Position numbers and translations under genes: made by a program
The notes under the pieces: generated by a model
Database searches by the model: none
What the model was told of the DNA's origin: nothing
The model's input: only the letters and a program-made list of their open reading frames with translations
Assembly: GCA_033791145.1 (NCBI GenBank)
Contig: JASJHH010000063.1
Location: 1 to 11,784, forward strand
DNA from: JAALKW01 sp033791145
Lineage (GTDB): Bacteria; Pseudomonadota; Gammaproteobacteria; Legionellales; Legionellaceae
Length of the DNA: 11,784 bases
Direction of reading: 5' to 3'
In this document: piece by piece, positions 1 to 7,200 of the stretch
Numbering within the stretch: the first letter of the stretch is position 1
How the letters are laid out: each line of letters starts with the position of its first letter

Positions 1-861
1 GCACACATTTATTTTAGAATTTTCAAATTCAATTGGCGAAACATCTCCAATCGTTGTATGCAGCCTAATACCGTTGTAATAACGGATATAAGATTCAACA
101 TCTTTTTTCATACCATCCCGTGTTAAATGATAAATATTAAAAAACCATTCATTTTTTAAACTACCAAAAAATCGTTCAACCACTGCATTATCCAAACAAG
201 CGCCTTTCCCGCTCATTGATGCAATCACATCATTATTTTTTAATAAATGTTGAAAGCTATTACTTGTATACTGAGAGCCTCTATCACTATGAAATAAGAC
301 GCCTTGGTTTGGTTGCCTTAAAGTTAATGCCATTTGCATTGAACTTTTAACTAAATCAACCGTCATACGTTTATTAACAGACCAACCAATAATACGGCGA
401 GAGTATAAATCCATAACAATTGATAAATACATCCAGCCCTCAGCCGTTCTTAGGTAGGTCACATCTCCAGCCCATATTTGATTAGGGACACTGGAATTAA
501 ACGCCTGATTAAGTATGTTGTCAGCCACGCTATGACTATGCTTACGCATGGTTGTTACTTTATAGGCCGTTCTTTGTTTAACATATAAGCCCAACTGTCT
601 CATCAAGCTCATCACTTTATAACGGCCAATATTAAAGCCTTCTTTGCGTAAATTCTTCATCATTTGTCTCGAACCCAAACTTTGACGACTTTCATTAAAT
701 AGGCGCTTGCAGCAACGATACAACTTTAGCTCTGTTTCTGTGATTAGCTGAGCTGGTCGCCTATCCCAAGCATAGTATGCACTCCGACTAACATTCATTA
801 CTTTACAAAAAATATTAACAGGATATTCTGCTTGTTGATTTTTAATGAAATCATATTTCAC
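1..861 (-). CDS. IS3-family transposase OrfB, catalytic subunit (3' end outside the window)
   Basis: This frame encodes the DDE (rve) integrase-type catalytic domain, which cuts and joins the IS ends. It begins with GTG at 861-859, overlapping the orfA stop by 4 bases (GTGA), and reads MKYDFIKNQQ. The N-terminal HTH_21-like region is followed by the catalytic core: D133 in AGDVTYLRT, D193 in HSDRGSQYTS and E229 in DNAVVERFFGSLKNE. The 35 residues between the last two match the D-D(35)E signature of the family. The frame is open for 287 codons with no internal stop and leaves the window at base 1, very near the expected C-terminus. In this family OrfB is usually made as an OrfAB fusion by -1 frameshifting. 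The A-rich stretch just before the orfA stop (gcgaaagaaatg) is in the right place, but I cannot show slippage. Confidence 0.9.
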   Translation of the reverse strand, partial: MKYDFIKNQQAEYPVNIFCKVMNVSRSAYYAWDRRPAQLITETELKLYRCCKRLFNESRQSLGSRQMMKNLRKEGFNIGRYKVMSLMRQLGLYVKQRTAYKVTTMRKHSHSVADNILNQAFNSSVPNQIWAGDVTYLRTAEGWMYLSIVMDLYSRRIIGWSVNKRMTVDLVKSSMQMALTLRQPNQGVLFHSDRGSQYTSNSFQHLLKNNDVIASMSGKGACLDNAVVERFFGSLKNEWFFNIYHLTRDGMKKDVESYIRYYNGIRLHTTIGDVSPIEFENSKINVC

Positions 862-1148
862 TTCATTTCTTTCGCAAAGAAGGCGCTGGCCTTTTTTAAT
901 ATTTCTCGCTCCATAAGAAGGCGTTTATTTTCTTTACGAAGTTTTATTAACTCTGTCCGCTCATCATCAGATCGTAATTTACCTGATTTTTGATCTTCAA
1001 TTTTTTGCTTCCAGTTATAAATAGCTTTGGTGGTTACGCCTAAAGAATTAGCCGCTTCGGTAACGCTATAACCTTGATCCAATACTAATGAAACAGCCTC
1101 TTCTTTGAATTCTTTTGTATAAGTTTTCTTTACTCGCTTTGTTGTCAT
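858..1148 (-). CDS. IS3-family transposase OrfA (helix-turn-helix subunit)
   Basis: This is a 96-residue protein if it starts at the internal ATG (MTTKRVKKTYTKEF), which fits the usual N-terminus of this family. A 13-residue longer version from 1187 is also open. Residues about 8-50 form the transposase_8 helix-turn-helix, including a VTEAANSLGV...AIYNWKQK recognition segment, which binds the IS ends. The C-terminal half (ELIKLRKENKRLLMEREILKK) is a leucine-zipper coiled coil used for multimerisation with OrfAB. It ends in ATGAAGTGA, where the orfB GTG overlaps the stop. The reading frame is uninterrupted, so the gene looks functional. Confidence 0.9.
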   Translation of the reverse strand: MTTKRVKKTYTKEFKEEAVSLVLDQGYSVTEAANSLGVTTKAIYNWKQKIEDQKSGKLRSDDERTELIKLRKENKRLLMEREILKKASAFFAKEMK

Positions 1149-1194
1149 ATAGGCACCTTGATAAGTTAAGTTATTATCCTTTATCAATGTGTGC

Positions 1195-1214
1195 GGTTCA
1201 ATTAAACCAGATCA
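1195..1214. repeat. Terminal repeat (right end) of the IS3-family element
   Basis: The sequence ggttcaattaaaccagatca ends the element. Reversed, it begins TGATCTGG, in keeping with the TG...CA termini of IS3-family elements. The same 20 bases, with the same preceding C, occur at 9126-9145. Confidence 0.75.
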
Positions 1215-1260
1215 TTACATGTTGTACTGTTGGTAAGCATTACTTAATGGAGGCATGAAC

Positions 1261-1475
1261 ATGCTAGCCGTACGATTACCAGAACAACTTGAGCATAGGC
1301 TATCAGAACTTTCAAAAGAAACTCATCGCTCTAAAAGCTTTTATGTGAAACAAGCATTTTGTCATCCTTTTTAGATGATCACGAAGATCGCTTAATTGCC
1401 ATATCTCGACTTGAAGAAAATAACCCAAGAATATCTTTAGAAGAAATGGAGCGTCGACTTGACCTGGAAGATTGA
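1261..1475 (+). pseudogene. RelB/ParD-type ribbon-helix-helix antitoxin, frameshifted
   Basis: The reading frame starts at ATG 1261 behind a good ribosome site (GGAGG, 7-base spacing) and gives MLAVRLPEQLEHRLSELSKE, then THRSKSFYVKQAF. This is the typical N-terminus of short RelB-like ribbon-helix-helix antitoxins, which bind their own operator and neutralise a RelE-type toxin. A one-base loss near 1360 brings an in-frame TAG at 1372. In the frame one base earlier the family sequence resumes (LDDHEDRLIAISRLEEN...ISLEEMERRLDLED) and stops at 1475. The rebuilt protein would have about 71 residues, the usual family length. It overlaps the toxin start, as is typical. The IS end at 1214 lies immediately upstream. 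It is almost certainly inactive unless the base is a sequencing error. Confidence 0.8.
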
Positions 1476-1571
1476 ATTTGACGCTGGCGTTGAGAAGGAC
1501 TTAAAAAACTTGGGCATATAGCTCAAAAGAAAATTTTGAAGTATATCAAAGAAAAAAGAACTACCGTGTAG
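1459..1571 (+). pseudogene. RelE/ParE-type toxin, N-terminal remnant with frameshift
   Basis: Starting from TTG 1459, inside the end of the antitoxin frame, the sequence reads (M)TWKIEFDAGVEKDLKNLG. A one-base loss near 1516 then gives a TAG at 1519, and the frame one base earlier continues IAQKKILKYIKEK before ending at TAG 1569. This matches the first third of RelE/ParE-fold mRNA interferases (about 85-95 residues), where the second helix reads KKILKYI. The C-terminal strands with the catalytic basic residues are absent, so the toxin cannot work. Loss of both partners suggests the pair decayed together after the IS insertion. The family assignment rests on the N-terminal pattern and the antitoxin neighbour. 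Confidence 0.72.
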
Positions 1572-1707
1572 CAAATTTGTCACACTTTATAAGCTTTTTA
1601 TTCTTCAACTTTTACCTTTAATTGCATCATAGAACCGCTTCGATTCGCAGCACTTCCTATTGTTTCTATTGTTTGAAAAATGAAAAACACCTCCGACCCC
1701 GTAAGCT

Positions 1708-1745
1708 GCGTTGAAAATACTGTCTTGATTTGTAGTGGCACTATA
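1708..1745 (+). repeat. Solitary end of an IS3-family element (second IS type)
   Basis: These 38 bases (gcgttgaaaatactgtcttg... to ...ggcactata) match the reverse complement of 11137-11174 at 37 of 38 positions. At 11137-11174 the sequence is the terminus of an IS3-family element beside its transposase. Here there is no transposase, so this is a lone end left by deletion. It lies inside a longer open frame beginning at 1680, which argues against that upstream start for the following gene. Confidence 0.7.
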
Positions 1746-1838
1746 CTAAAAAGCAGACCTCTCTTCTTATGCTATATTGAGGTTAGCTTTCTAAAAAATT
1801 TTACTCTCACAGGTAAACCATCAAAAGAGGAAATGAGA

Positions 1839-2330
1839 ATGAAGAAAAGTACCATAATATTTTGCAGTATTTTGGCATCTAGCATGAGTGGACTAGCGGT
1901 GGCTGGCTGTCCTACTAGTCCTCAAACTTCTATGGATTTAGGGAGTGGTAACGATTACACTGGATGCGAATTTCCTCAAGCGACTGAAATAAGAATAGGA
2001 TCGGGTAATACTTTAACCAATGCGCAACTTAATAATGTTACAACTATTTACATTTATGGAGCAGATAATGTCTTTAGTGGTGCGGTATTAAAAGGCACTT
2101 CTTTGACAGATGGGACAAAAACGATGAGTAACTGCACATCTGAAATTAAACCAATGTACGATCGGGATGGAAACAACATTGGCACAATGTGTGATACATG
2201 CCCATCAACAACTAAGCAATCGTGGAACAGCGCTTCGTTTAAAGGAACGAGTACCAATTATATCCCATCTGACGGTTTATCTTTATCGGTCATTGAAACA
2301 GAAACAGGTTGCTATAGTTATAATGAGTAG
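1839..2330 (+). CDS. Exported Cys-rich protein with short solenoid-like repeats, function unknown
   Basis: I start this gene at ATG 1839 because an AGAGGA ribosome site lies 7 bases upstream and because it gives a clean export signal (MKKSTIIFCSILASSMSGLA, then VAGC). The open frame extends to 1680 but crosses an IS end. The product has 163 residues. The signal can be read either as type I cleavage after AVA or as a lipobox V-A-G-C24, so it is either periplasmic/secreted or a lipoprotein. Residues 33-90 contain three copies of a roughly 20-residue unit beginning G-S-G-N (G35), G-S-G-N (G54) and G-A-D-N (G74), followed by alternating hydrophobic residues (EIRI, TIYIY). This suggests a small beta-solenoid. 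Six cysteines follow the signal, including C118-D-T-C121. A hairpin follows the stop. I do not recognise the family. Confidence 0.7.
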   Translation: MKKSTIIFCSILASSMSGLAVAGCPTSPQTSMDLGSGNDYTGCEFPQATEIRIGSGNTLTNAQLNNVTTIYIYGADNVFSGAVLKGTSLTDGTKTMSNCTSEIKPMYDRDGNNIGTMCDTCPSTTKQSWNSASFKGTSTNYIPSDGLSLSVIETETGCYSYNE

Positions 2331-2333
2331 CAA

Positions 2334-2354
2334 TACCCCCTAAAATTAGGGGTA
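2334..2354 (+). terminator. Hairpin after the exported Cys-rich gene
   Basis: The sequence tacccccta...aggggta begins 4 bases after the stop codon and forms a C-run/G-run hairpin with one bulged C. No strong U-tract follows, so it may terminate weakly or simply protect the 3' end. Confidence 0.4.
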
Positions 2355-2410
2355 CTTAAAAGGCTTAGGGCTCCGGAACTTGCGCTCAAAGCGAACAAAT
2401 TAAAAAAATC

Positions 2411-2440
2411 CTGTCGTTCCCGCCTGCGCGAGAATGACAG
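2411..2440. repeat. REP-like palindrome
   Basis: Two 13-base arms (ctgtcgttcccgc and gcgagaatgacag) surround a 4-base CTGC loop and pair at 11 of 13 positions, one of the two exceptions being a G-T wobble. The core GTCNTTCCCGC...GCGNGAATGAC is the common bacterial repetitive extragenic palindrome type. It is GC-rich against an AT-rich background and lies in the 218-bp gap between the exported gene and the convergent ankyrin gene. Confidence 0.65.
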
Positions 2441-2516
2441 AATTAGAGTCAATGCGGTTGATTTTGAGTCATTGATTAATCAGGGAAATTTAGAAGTATT
2501 TGTGGGGATTGGCCAG

Positions 2517-2530
2517 CCTCCGACCCCGTA
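2517..2530 (+). repeat. Spacer repeat cctccgaccccgta
   Basis: These 14 bases are identical to 1690-1703. The two copies bracket the exported Cys-rich gene in direct orientation, about 830 bp apart. They belong to a set of GACCCC-containing spacer motifs in this window (also 4165, 4229, 8229 and 10011). Confidence 0.5.
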
Positions 2531-2548
2531 GGTTGACACCAGATTTAA

Positions 2549-3667
2549 CTATAACTCGAACCTTCCCCCCTTTCTTTCAGATGTATCCTCGGCTTGCTGG
2601 TCGGATTGAAAAAAGTTGTTTTTTACCGTATACGCGGTTTCGTTTTGATAGCTATCTAGAAGCGCACGCATTTCAGGTTTTTGATATTTTAGGTGTTCGT
2701 CTGCAGCTTCAATCATTTTTTGTATTTGATGAGGGGCAAGTTTTTTTAATTGCTGAAGTAAGTATGTAGCCATAGATAAATCATTCCGGATTACAGCTTC
2801 ACGAAAAGCACCATAATCCCAAGCTTCAAGCATTGTGAGTGTTTTGTCAGGCAAACGTTTTTCGGCCGATCTAAAAATAAACTTTACGACTTGTAAATGG
2901 CCATTCCATGCGGCTTGTCGAAAAGCATAATAAGTGCTCTCTTGAAGCATTATGGGGATTAGCTGTGGCGCAAGGGCTTCTAGGTGTCTAATAATGCATT
3001 GCATTACAGGAATTTGACCTGTTTGCGCTGCATCATAGAAAGCTGAAAAAGGACCTCGTGTGATCATGTAAACTGCTGATTGCTTTGAGAGCAGATCTCT
3101 TGTTTGATGTATAAGATATTCCATAACAGAGAGATTACCGTCCCAAGCTGCTTGAGAAAAGGCATCATGTTTATCATATGAAAGCATGTATTGCATTTCA
3201 GAAGGCGCAAGTTGGGTGAGTGTTTTAATAAAGCAGTCCATAACAGGTAGGTGCCCATGGAACGCCGCCACTAAAAAAACATTATACTTATTTTCTCTTA
3301 TCAGATGCAATGCATCCGTGCTCATCAGTAGCTCATTCACTAAATAAGCACGCCCAAAAGCGGATGCAATTACTAGTTGTTTTTTGGTATTATGAGGTAT
3401 TATTTTTTTTAGTATATGGAGTAGGCCGTCATTTGTTAAATCAGGATGACTATAAGCAATGGCAAGCCAAGCACGTGCTTCATAGTGCTTTGTAATAGAT
3501 GGCGCTGCTTGGATGCGCTCTTCTAATTCCGATGTTTTTGTCTGCATCAGTCGTATTTCTGAGTCTGAGAAAGGGGTATGAAAAAACTCTCTTAATACCG
3601 ATGGCGGTATTAAATCAGCCGGATTAGGCTCCAGAAGAATAGGATTTTTTAGTTTATGCATAAACAT
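2549..3667 (-). CDS. Ankyrin-like repeat protein with 40-residue units, candidate host-interaction protein
   Basis: The product has 372 residues and no signal peptide or membrane segment. Five clear repeats share the pattern aromatic-x-x-A-A-x-x-G-x-L-x-V-M-x-x-L-I, with the hydrophobic/aromatic first position at residues V130, F170, F210, F249 and F288. A weaker unit precedes them near residue 99. The spacing of 39-40 residues is longer than the canonical 33-residue ankyrin unit. The extra residues carry a recurring L-A-P motif (153-155, 232-234, 310-312) between the helices. The N-terminal 95 residues are helical with no recognised domain. The C-terminus is charged. Proteins of this kind are common in Legionellales and often act as secreted effectors, but secretion is only inferred here. 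No good ribosome site precedes ATG 3667, and M3 is an alternative start. The gene stands alone. Confidence 0.75.
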   Translation of the reverse strand: MFMHKLKNPILLEPNPADLIPPSVLREFFHTPFSDSEIRLMQTKTSELEERIQAAPSITKHYEARAWLAIAYSHPDLTNDGLLHILKKIIPHNTKKQLVIASAFGRAYLVNELLMSTDALHLIRENKYNVFLVAAFHGHLPVMDCFIKTLTQLAPSEMQYMLSYDKHDAFSQAAWDGNLSVMEYLIHQTRDLLSKQSAVYMITRGPFSAFYDAAQTGQIPVMQCIIRHLEALAPQLIPIMLQESTYYAFRQAAWNGHLQVVKFIFRSAEKRLPDKTLTMLEAWDYGAFREAVIRNDLSMATYLLQQLKKLAPHQIQKMIEAADEHLKYQKPEMRALLDSYQNETAYTVKNNFFQSDQQAEDTSERKGGRFEL

Positions 3668-3730
3668 AATAAGATAACGGCTGGATGAAATATTATAAGT
3701 AGAATATCATGTTTTACGCATTAGTTTATT

Positions 3731-4143
3731 TTTAGCCAGCGGAAATCAATGAGGTCGAGTTTTCTGTTATTAGTCGTGAAGTCATTTGCTTATAAAAAGC
3801 TATACGGTCAAATTGTAAATATGGATTTCCAAGTAAGCGATCTATTTTTTTTATATTACTTCGAGTCTTCGCTTGACCAAATAAATTACGTCCTAAGGCT
3901 GTTAATGTTAATTTATTCGCATTGACAAGTGTTTCAGAGGCCATCATAAGGCTTTTTAATCTTATTTGATGAACAGAAGGTAATTCTTTTTGAAACGTTT
4001 TATGTAATAATTTCATCAGTTGCATGACAACATCGCTCTAATAATGTCGGGAAACACTATTTGATCATAGTTGTTATGCAACTTCAATTTAAATATCACT
4101 ATTTTTCAGCTACTTAACACCCGATTTCGTGTCCATCTCTCAG
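3731..4143 (-). mobile_element. Truncated IS10-like element (IS4 family)
   Basis: On the minus strand the segment starts at 4143 with CTGAGAGATGGACACGAAAT. Its first nine bases are the same as the start of IS10-type termini (CTGAGAGAT). After a 117-bp leader comes the N-terminal quarter of an IS10-like transposase. The element stops near 3731, where the homology to the catalytic part would begin. No other end of this element is present, so it cannot move on its own. Confidence 0.7.
3732..4025 (-). pseudogene. IS10-like transposase, N-terminal fragment (97 residues)
   Basis: The fragment matches the start of IS10/Tn10-type transposases (about 400 residues): helical N-terminus, then IRLKSLMMASETLVNANKLT, LTALGRNL, and NIKKIDRLLGNPYLQFDR, all hallmarks of the DNA-binding region. 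The frame ends (STSLISAG, stop) exactly where the family continues into V-D-W, which carries the first catalytic Asp. All DDE residues are therefore missing. The product, if made, could at most bind IS ends. It is the remains of a transposase gene and not a host gene. Confidence 0.82.
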
Positions 4144-4166
4144 GCTTTATGCGCGGCATCCATGGA

Positions 4167-4179
4167 CCCCGCCGCGGGG
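4167..4179. repeat. GC-rich hairpin ccccg-ccg-cgggg
   Basis: A perfect 5-bp GC stem with a 3-base loop lies in a 50-bp GC-rich patch between the IS10-like end and the giant gene's 3' end. With no U-tract it is not a classical terminator. It contains the GACCCC core seen in other spacers. Confidence 0.35.
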
Positions 4180-4220
4180 CGTAGGCGATGGGGGGAGCAA
4201 ATGTCAACAGCCCCTAATTT

Positions 4221-4239
4221 CTATGGTAGACCCCCTGCG
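4221..4239 (+). repeat. 19-bp direct repeat, left copy
   Basis: The sequence ctatggtagaccccctgcg is identical to 8221-8239, exactly 4000 bp away. It lies 8 bp beyond the 3' end of the giant gene (4247), so the two copies tightly bracket that gene. Confidence 0.85.
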
Positions 4240-4246
4240 CAAAATA

Positions 4247-7200
4247 TCACTTTGATCCTCTGATACCTGGCGTATTACTTGTTTCTGCTGAAGAAGATGA
4301 GTCTAAGTTTTTTTCTTCAGATTTTATGGCTTGAAGTTGCTCTCTCATATACTGTGTATCAGGTGATTCAACAGTTGTGCTAAAAGACGCTTTGCTCACA
4401 TTTAATTTTTCCCTCTTCCGTAACCACACTGAAATAGGTCCATTATCTCCAACAATAGGCTCCGAAACCTGTCTAAAAATGGCTGCTCCATCTGCACTAT
4501 TTGTAAGACAAACAACTCCTTTATATGAACCATCCTCTTCTATCCTGAGGGTGGCTAAATTTCTAAACGTTTCGGAGTCACCCCAATGAAAAAGTGTTTT
4601 GCTTCCATCTTTATTATTCTGAATCCCCATCCCGAGACCCCAATGCAGTTGATTAAGCATGTCAGATGGCACACCTGCTTCCAAACCTTTTTTATCTCGA
4701 CCTGCTAAATCATTAGAATCTACAAACATATGTTCCCGTATAAATTTATCGTTTATACAAGCATCTAAAAACTTCGCGTAATGCTCAGCAGTAATAAATA
4801 ACGATGCTGCAGGAAGAGGCTTCTCAAAAAGCATCTGTGGGTTTTCTTCGCTTTGCTTTACATAATGACTTTTTTCATCAGGCACGCCTGCTGCGTTATG
4901 CCCCACAGCAAATCGCCTTTTTTCATCGGCATCATCTTCTGGCTGATAAAAATAATGACTCTGAACAATTCCTAATGGCTCAAGCTCACGTTTTGCGAGT
5001 TGTTCCAATGACAATCCTGATGATTCTTGAATCACATCACACAAACAAGTAAACGCAAGTCCCGAATAATTAAATTGTGCCCCAGGTTCAGCTTGAAAAC
5101 TATGAGGCCACCAATTAGGTAACCCCGTTTGATGAGATAAAACCATTCGTGCTGTGAGTTGCTGATATTCTGGCGTTTCACGAAGTTCAGGTGGGCCAAA
5201 TCCATTTTGAGATAATTGACATAAAGGCGCATCCAAATCAATATCTCCTCGTTCCACTATTTTTAATACGATGTAAGCAAAAACAGGTTTGCTCAGTGAA
5301 GCTGCCTCAAATACCCCGTCCGGTGTTAAATTTTGCTCCCCGCCACTGACTAACTTTCCAGCAGAAAAAGCACTCATCTCTCCATTATCTAAAACAGCCA
5401 CTGAAGCACCAACAACCTTATGATGCTCAATTAACTTTTTCAATTCCTTTTTTTGATGATGAAGTATGCTTTCCTCTTGCTTTACTTTTTCTTCGGCTGA
5501 CTCAAAAGATTCTGCAATAGCTGCTGAAGAAGGTGCCGCACCCAGTTTCCTTGCAATGGCGCCATAGGATGTATCTCCTACATCCAATGAAGCGCTTGGT
5601 CCTTCATGCAATACTTGTCGACTTTTATCAATGATGTATTGGTGTGCATTTTGTAGCGGAATAGAACGTCCCTTCCCATCATAAGTAATTAAAGAGAGTG
5701 ACTCTAAGTTTACCCCTCGCTGTTTAAGTGTCAGTAATGTCTTTTCTATTTCCTGAGGAGATAACACATAGTTTCCCAGTTTCGCATCTACTTCTATGAC
5801 TTCACCCGCTGCATTTAGCGTCATGACACCACCGCCTCGTATGATCTGCGTGCCAGGCGGCTCATAGGTTGCACTCAATGCATTTTCTAATACGTTTATC
5901 TCTCGTGTCATTTTCTCTATTCGTGCTTCTGTATTCTCTTTCAGTAACCGCCGTCCGAGTCTTCTAGCTCGCATCCTTTTTGATGTGTTTTTTATGAGCT
6001 TATCTAACGCTTTAACATCTACAGTAGCTTTTACAAGCTTAGCTTTTAATTTTTCAATGCGTAATTTTACGTCTTCTTTTAAAACGAGCGCACCCTCTCT
6101 ATACCCTGGTAGATTCTTTGCGTGTAACACGTTTGGGTGAGAAAAAGCTGGATGAGAAAGCCCCCCTTCATAACATTCACTTTTTTCATTGATAACGACT
6201 GAGTTCTGCACTGAAGACAAGGGTTCACGTAAATGATTCTGCACTGAGCCTGTTTCTAGATAGAGACGTGTTTCCTGTCTTGCTCTCATACGCGGCTCTA
6301 TTAAGTCGAGATATTCTTGCGCACAACGATATGCTTCAGACGAACCCAAGGAAACAAATGGCGTTTGACTTAAATCAACACCATGTCGCTCCCATAGCTT
6401 TAACATGTAATAATTTTCTTCATCTTTGGGTTGATAATGACCACTCTTACTCGACAGTAACGTCACCTGGTCAGTTGGATTTTTTCTACCCAATACTGTT
6501 GCGGCTTGAGTCAGAATAGTAGAGCGCTTTGAAAACGATAAATCCTTCATGGCTGGGTCTTGCAAAGAGGTTTCTAGCTCGGAACCCGCAGGCACAGGGA
6601 TAATTTGCATGTTAGCCTCAGCATCTTCGCCTGCAATCGTCCAGGTATTATCCTTCTCATTTTTAATAAATTGTATTTTATATGGATCTTTATTATTACT
6701 TGTAAATTCTGCTAGCATGACGTCGGCGTGGTGTTTGTCTTTTGCATACTGGATAAAGCTTTCAAGGCCCATCCGAACCTCTCCAGATGCAAGTGTCGCC
6801 GCATTTGATAAAAAACTAGAGTGATGGAATACCTGCTGTATATGTGACCCTGCATATATTTGCTCATCAGAATCTACAACAAAAATGGCATAGCCTTTAC
6901 CACTATGTAAAGTAGTATCATATTCTGTTGAATACAGCCTACCATTTCGAAGGATTTCACCTGTTTGGCTTGAGGTAACGTGATAAAGTTTTCGGGTTTT
7001 TGCATCACATCGAATAAATGGTCTAAGCCCTGTATCATTCACTAAAGTAGGATCTTGCATTTCCCGCCAATATTGGAAAGATACCCCGGCTTGTTTTAAA
7101 CCAGATTTCTCCCAACGCTCATCCAACGCTTGCCGTTTAAGCTCAGTATATTTTTCTAAAGACAGACGCTTGTCTGTTTGCTCCCATGCTTTACGAAGGA

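Larger units (their letters stand above)
1..1214 (-). mobile_element. IS3-family insertion sequence (IS150-like), left end outside the window
   Basis: The element contains the two overlapping minus-strand reading frames typical of the IS3 family: orfA (helix-turn-helix plus leucine zipper) and orfB (DDE transposase). Its right terminus is seen at 1195-1214 (ggttcaattaaaccagatca, which as an outer end reads TGATCTGG...). The opposite terminus lies just off the window, because orfB is still open at base 1. A lone copy of the same 20-bp end occurs at 9126-9145. The element looks intact as far as it can be seen, so it may still be active. It sits 46 bp upstream of a toxin-antitoxin remnant and has probably separated that gene pair from its native promoter. 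Target duplication cannot be assessed because only one end is present. Confidence 0.88.

Noticed and set aside
1680..1838. N-terminal extension of the exported protein from ATG 1680
   Set aside because: It crosses a solitary IS end (1708-1745), has no ribosome site, and would bury the signal peptide; ATG 1839 has a good ribosome site and starts the signal peptide.
2445..2530. Open 28-codon stretch on the plus strand (reads RVNAVDFESLINQ...)
   Set aside because: It has protein-like composition but no start codon or ribosome site and runs from a palindrome into a spacer repeat; it may be a gene relic, but nothing identifies it.
2500..2769. Plus-strand frame of 89 codons
   Set aside because: Antisense to the ankyrin-like gene, whose repeats prove the minus-strand frame is the coding one.
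4804..5052. Plus-strand frame inside the giant gene
   Set aside because: Shadow of the beta-lactamase-domain coding sequence; no ribosome site or recognisable domain. The same applies to the other short frames within 4247-8056.
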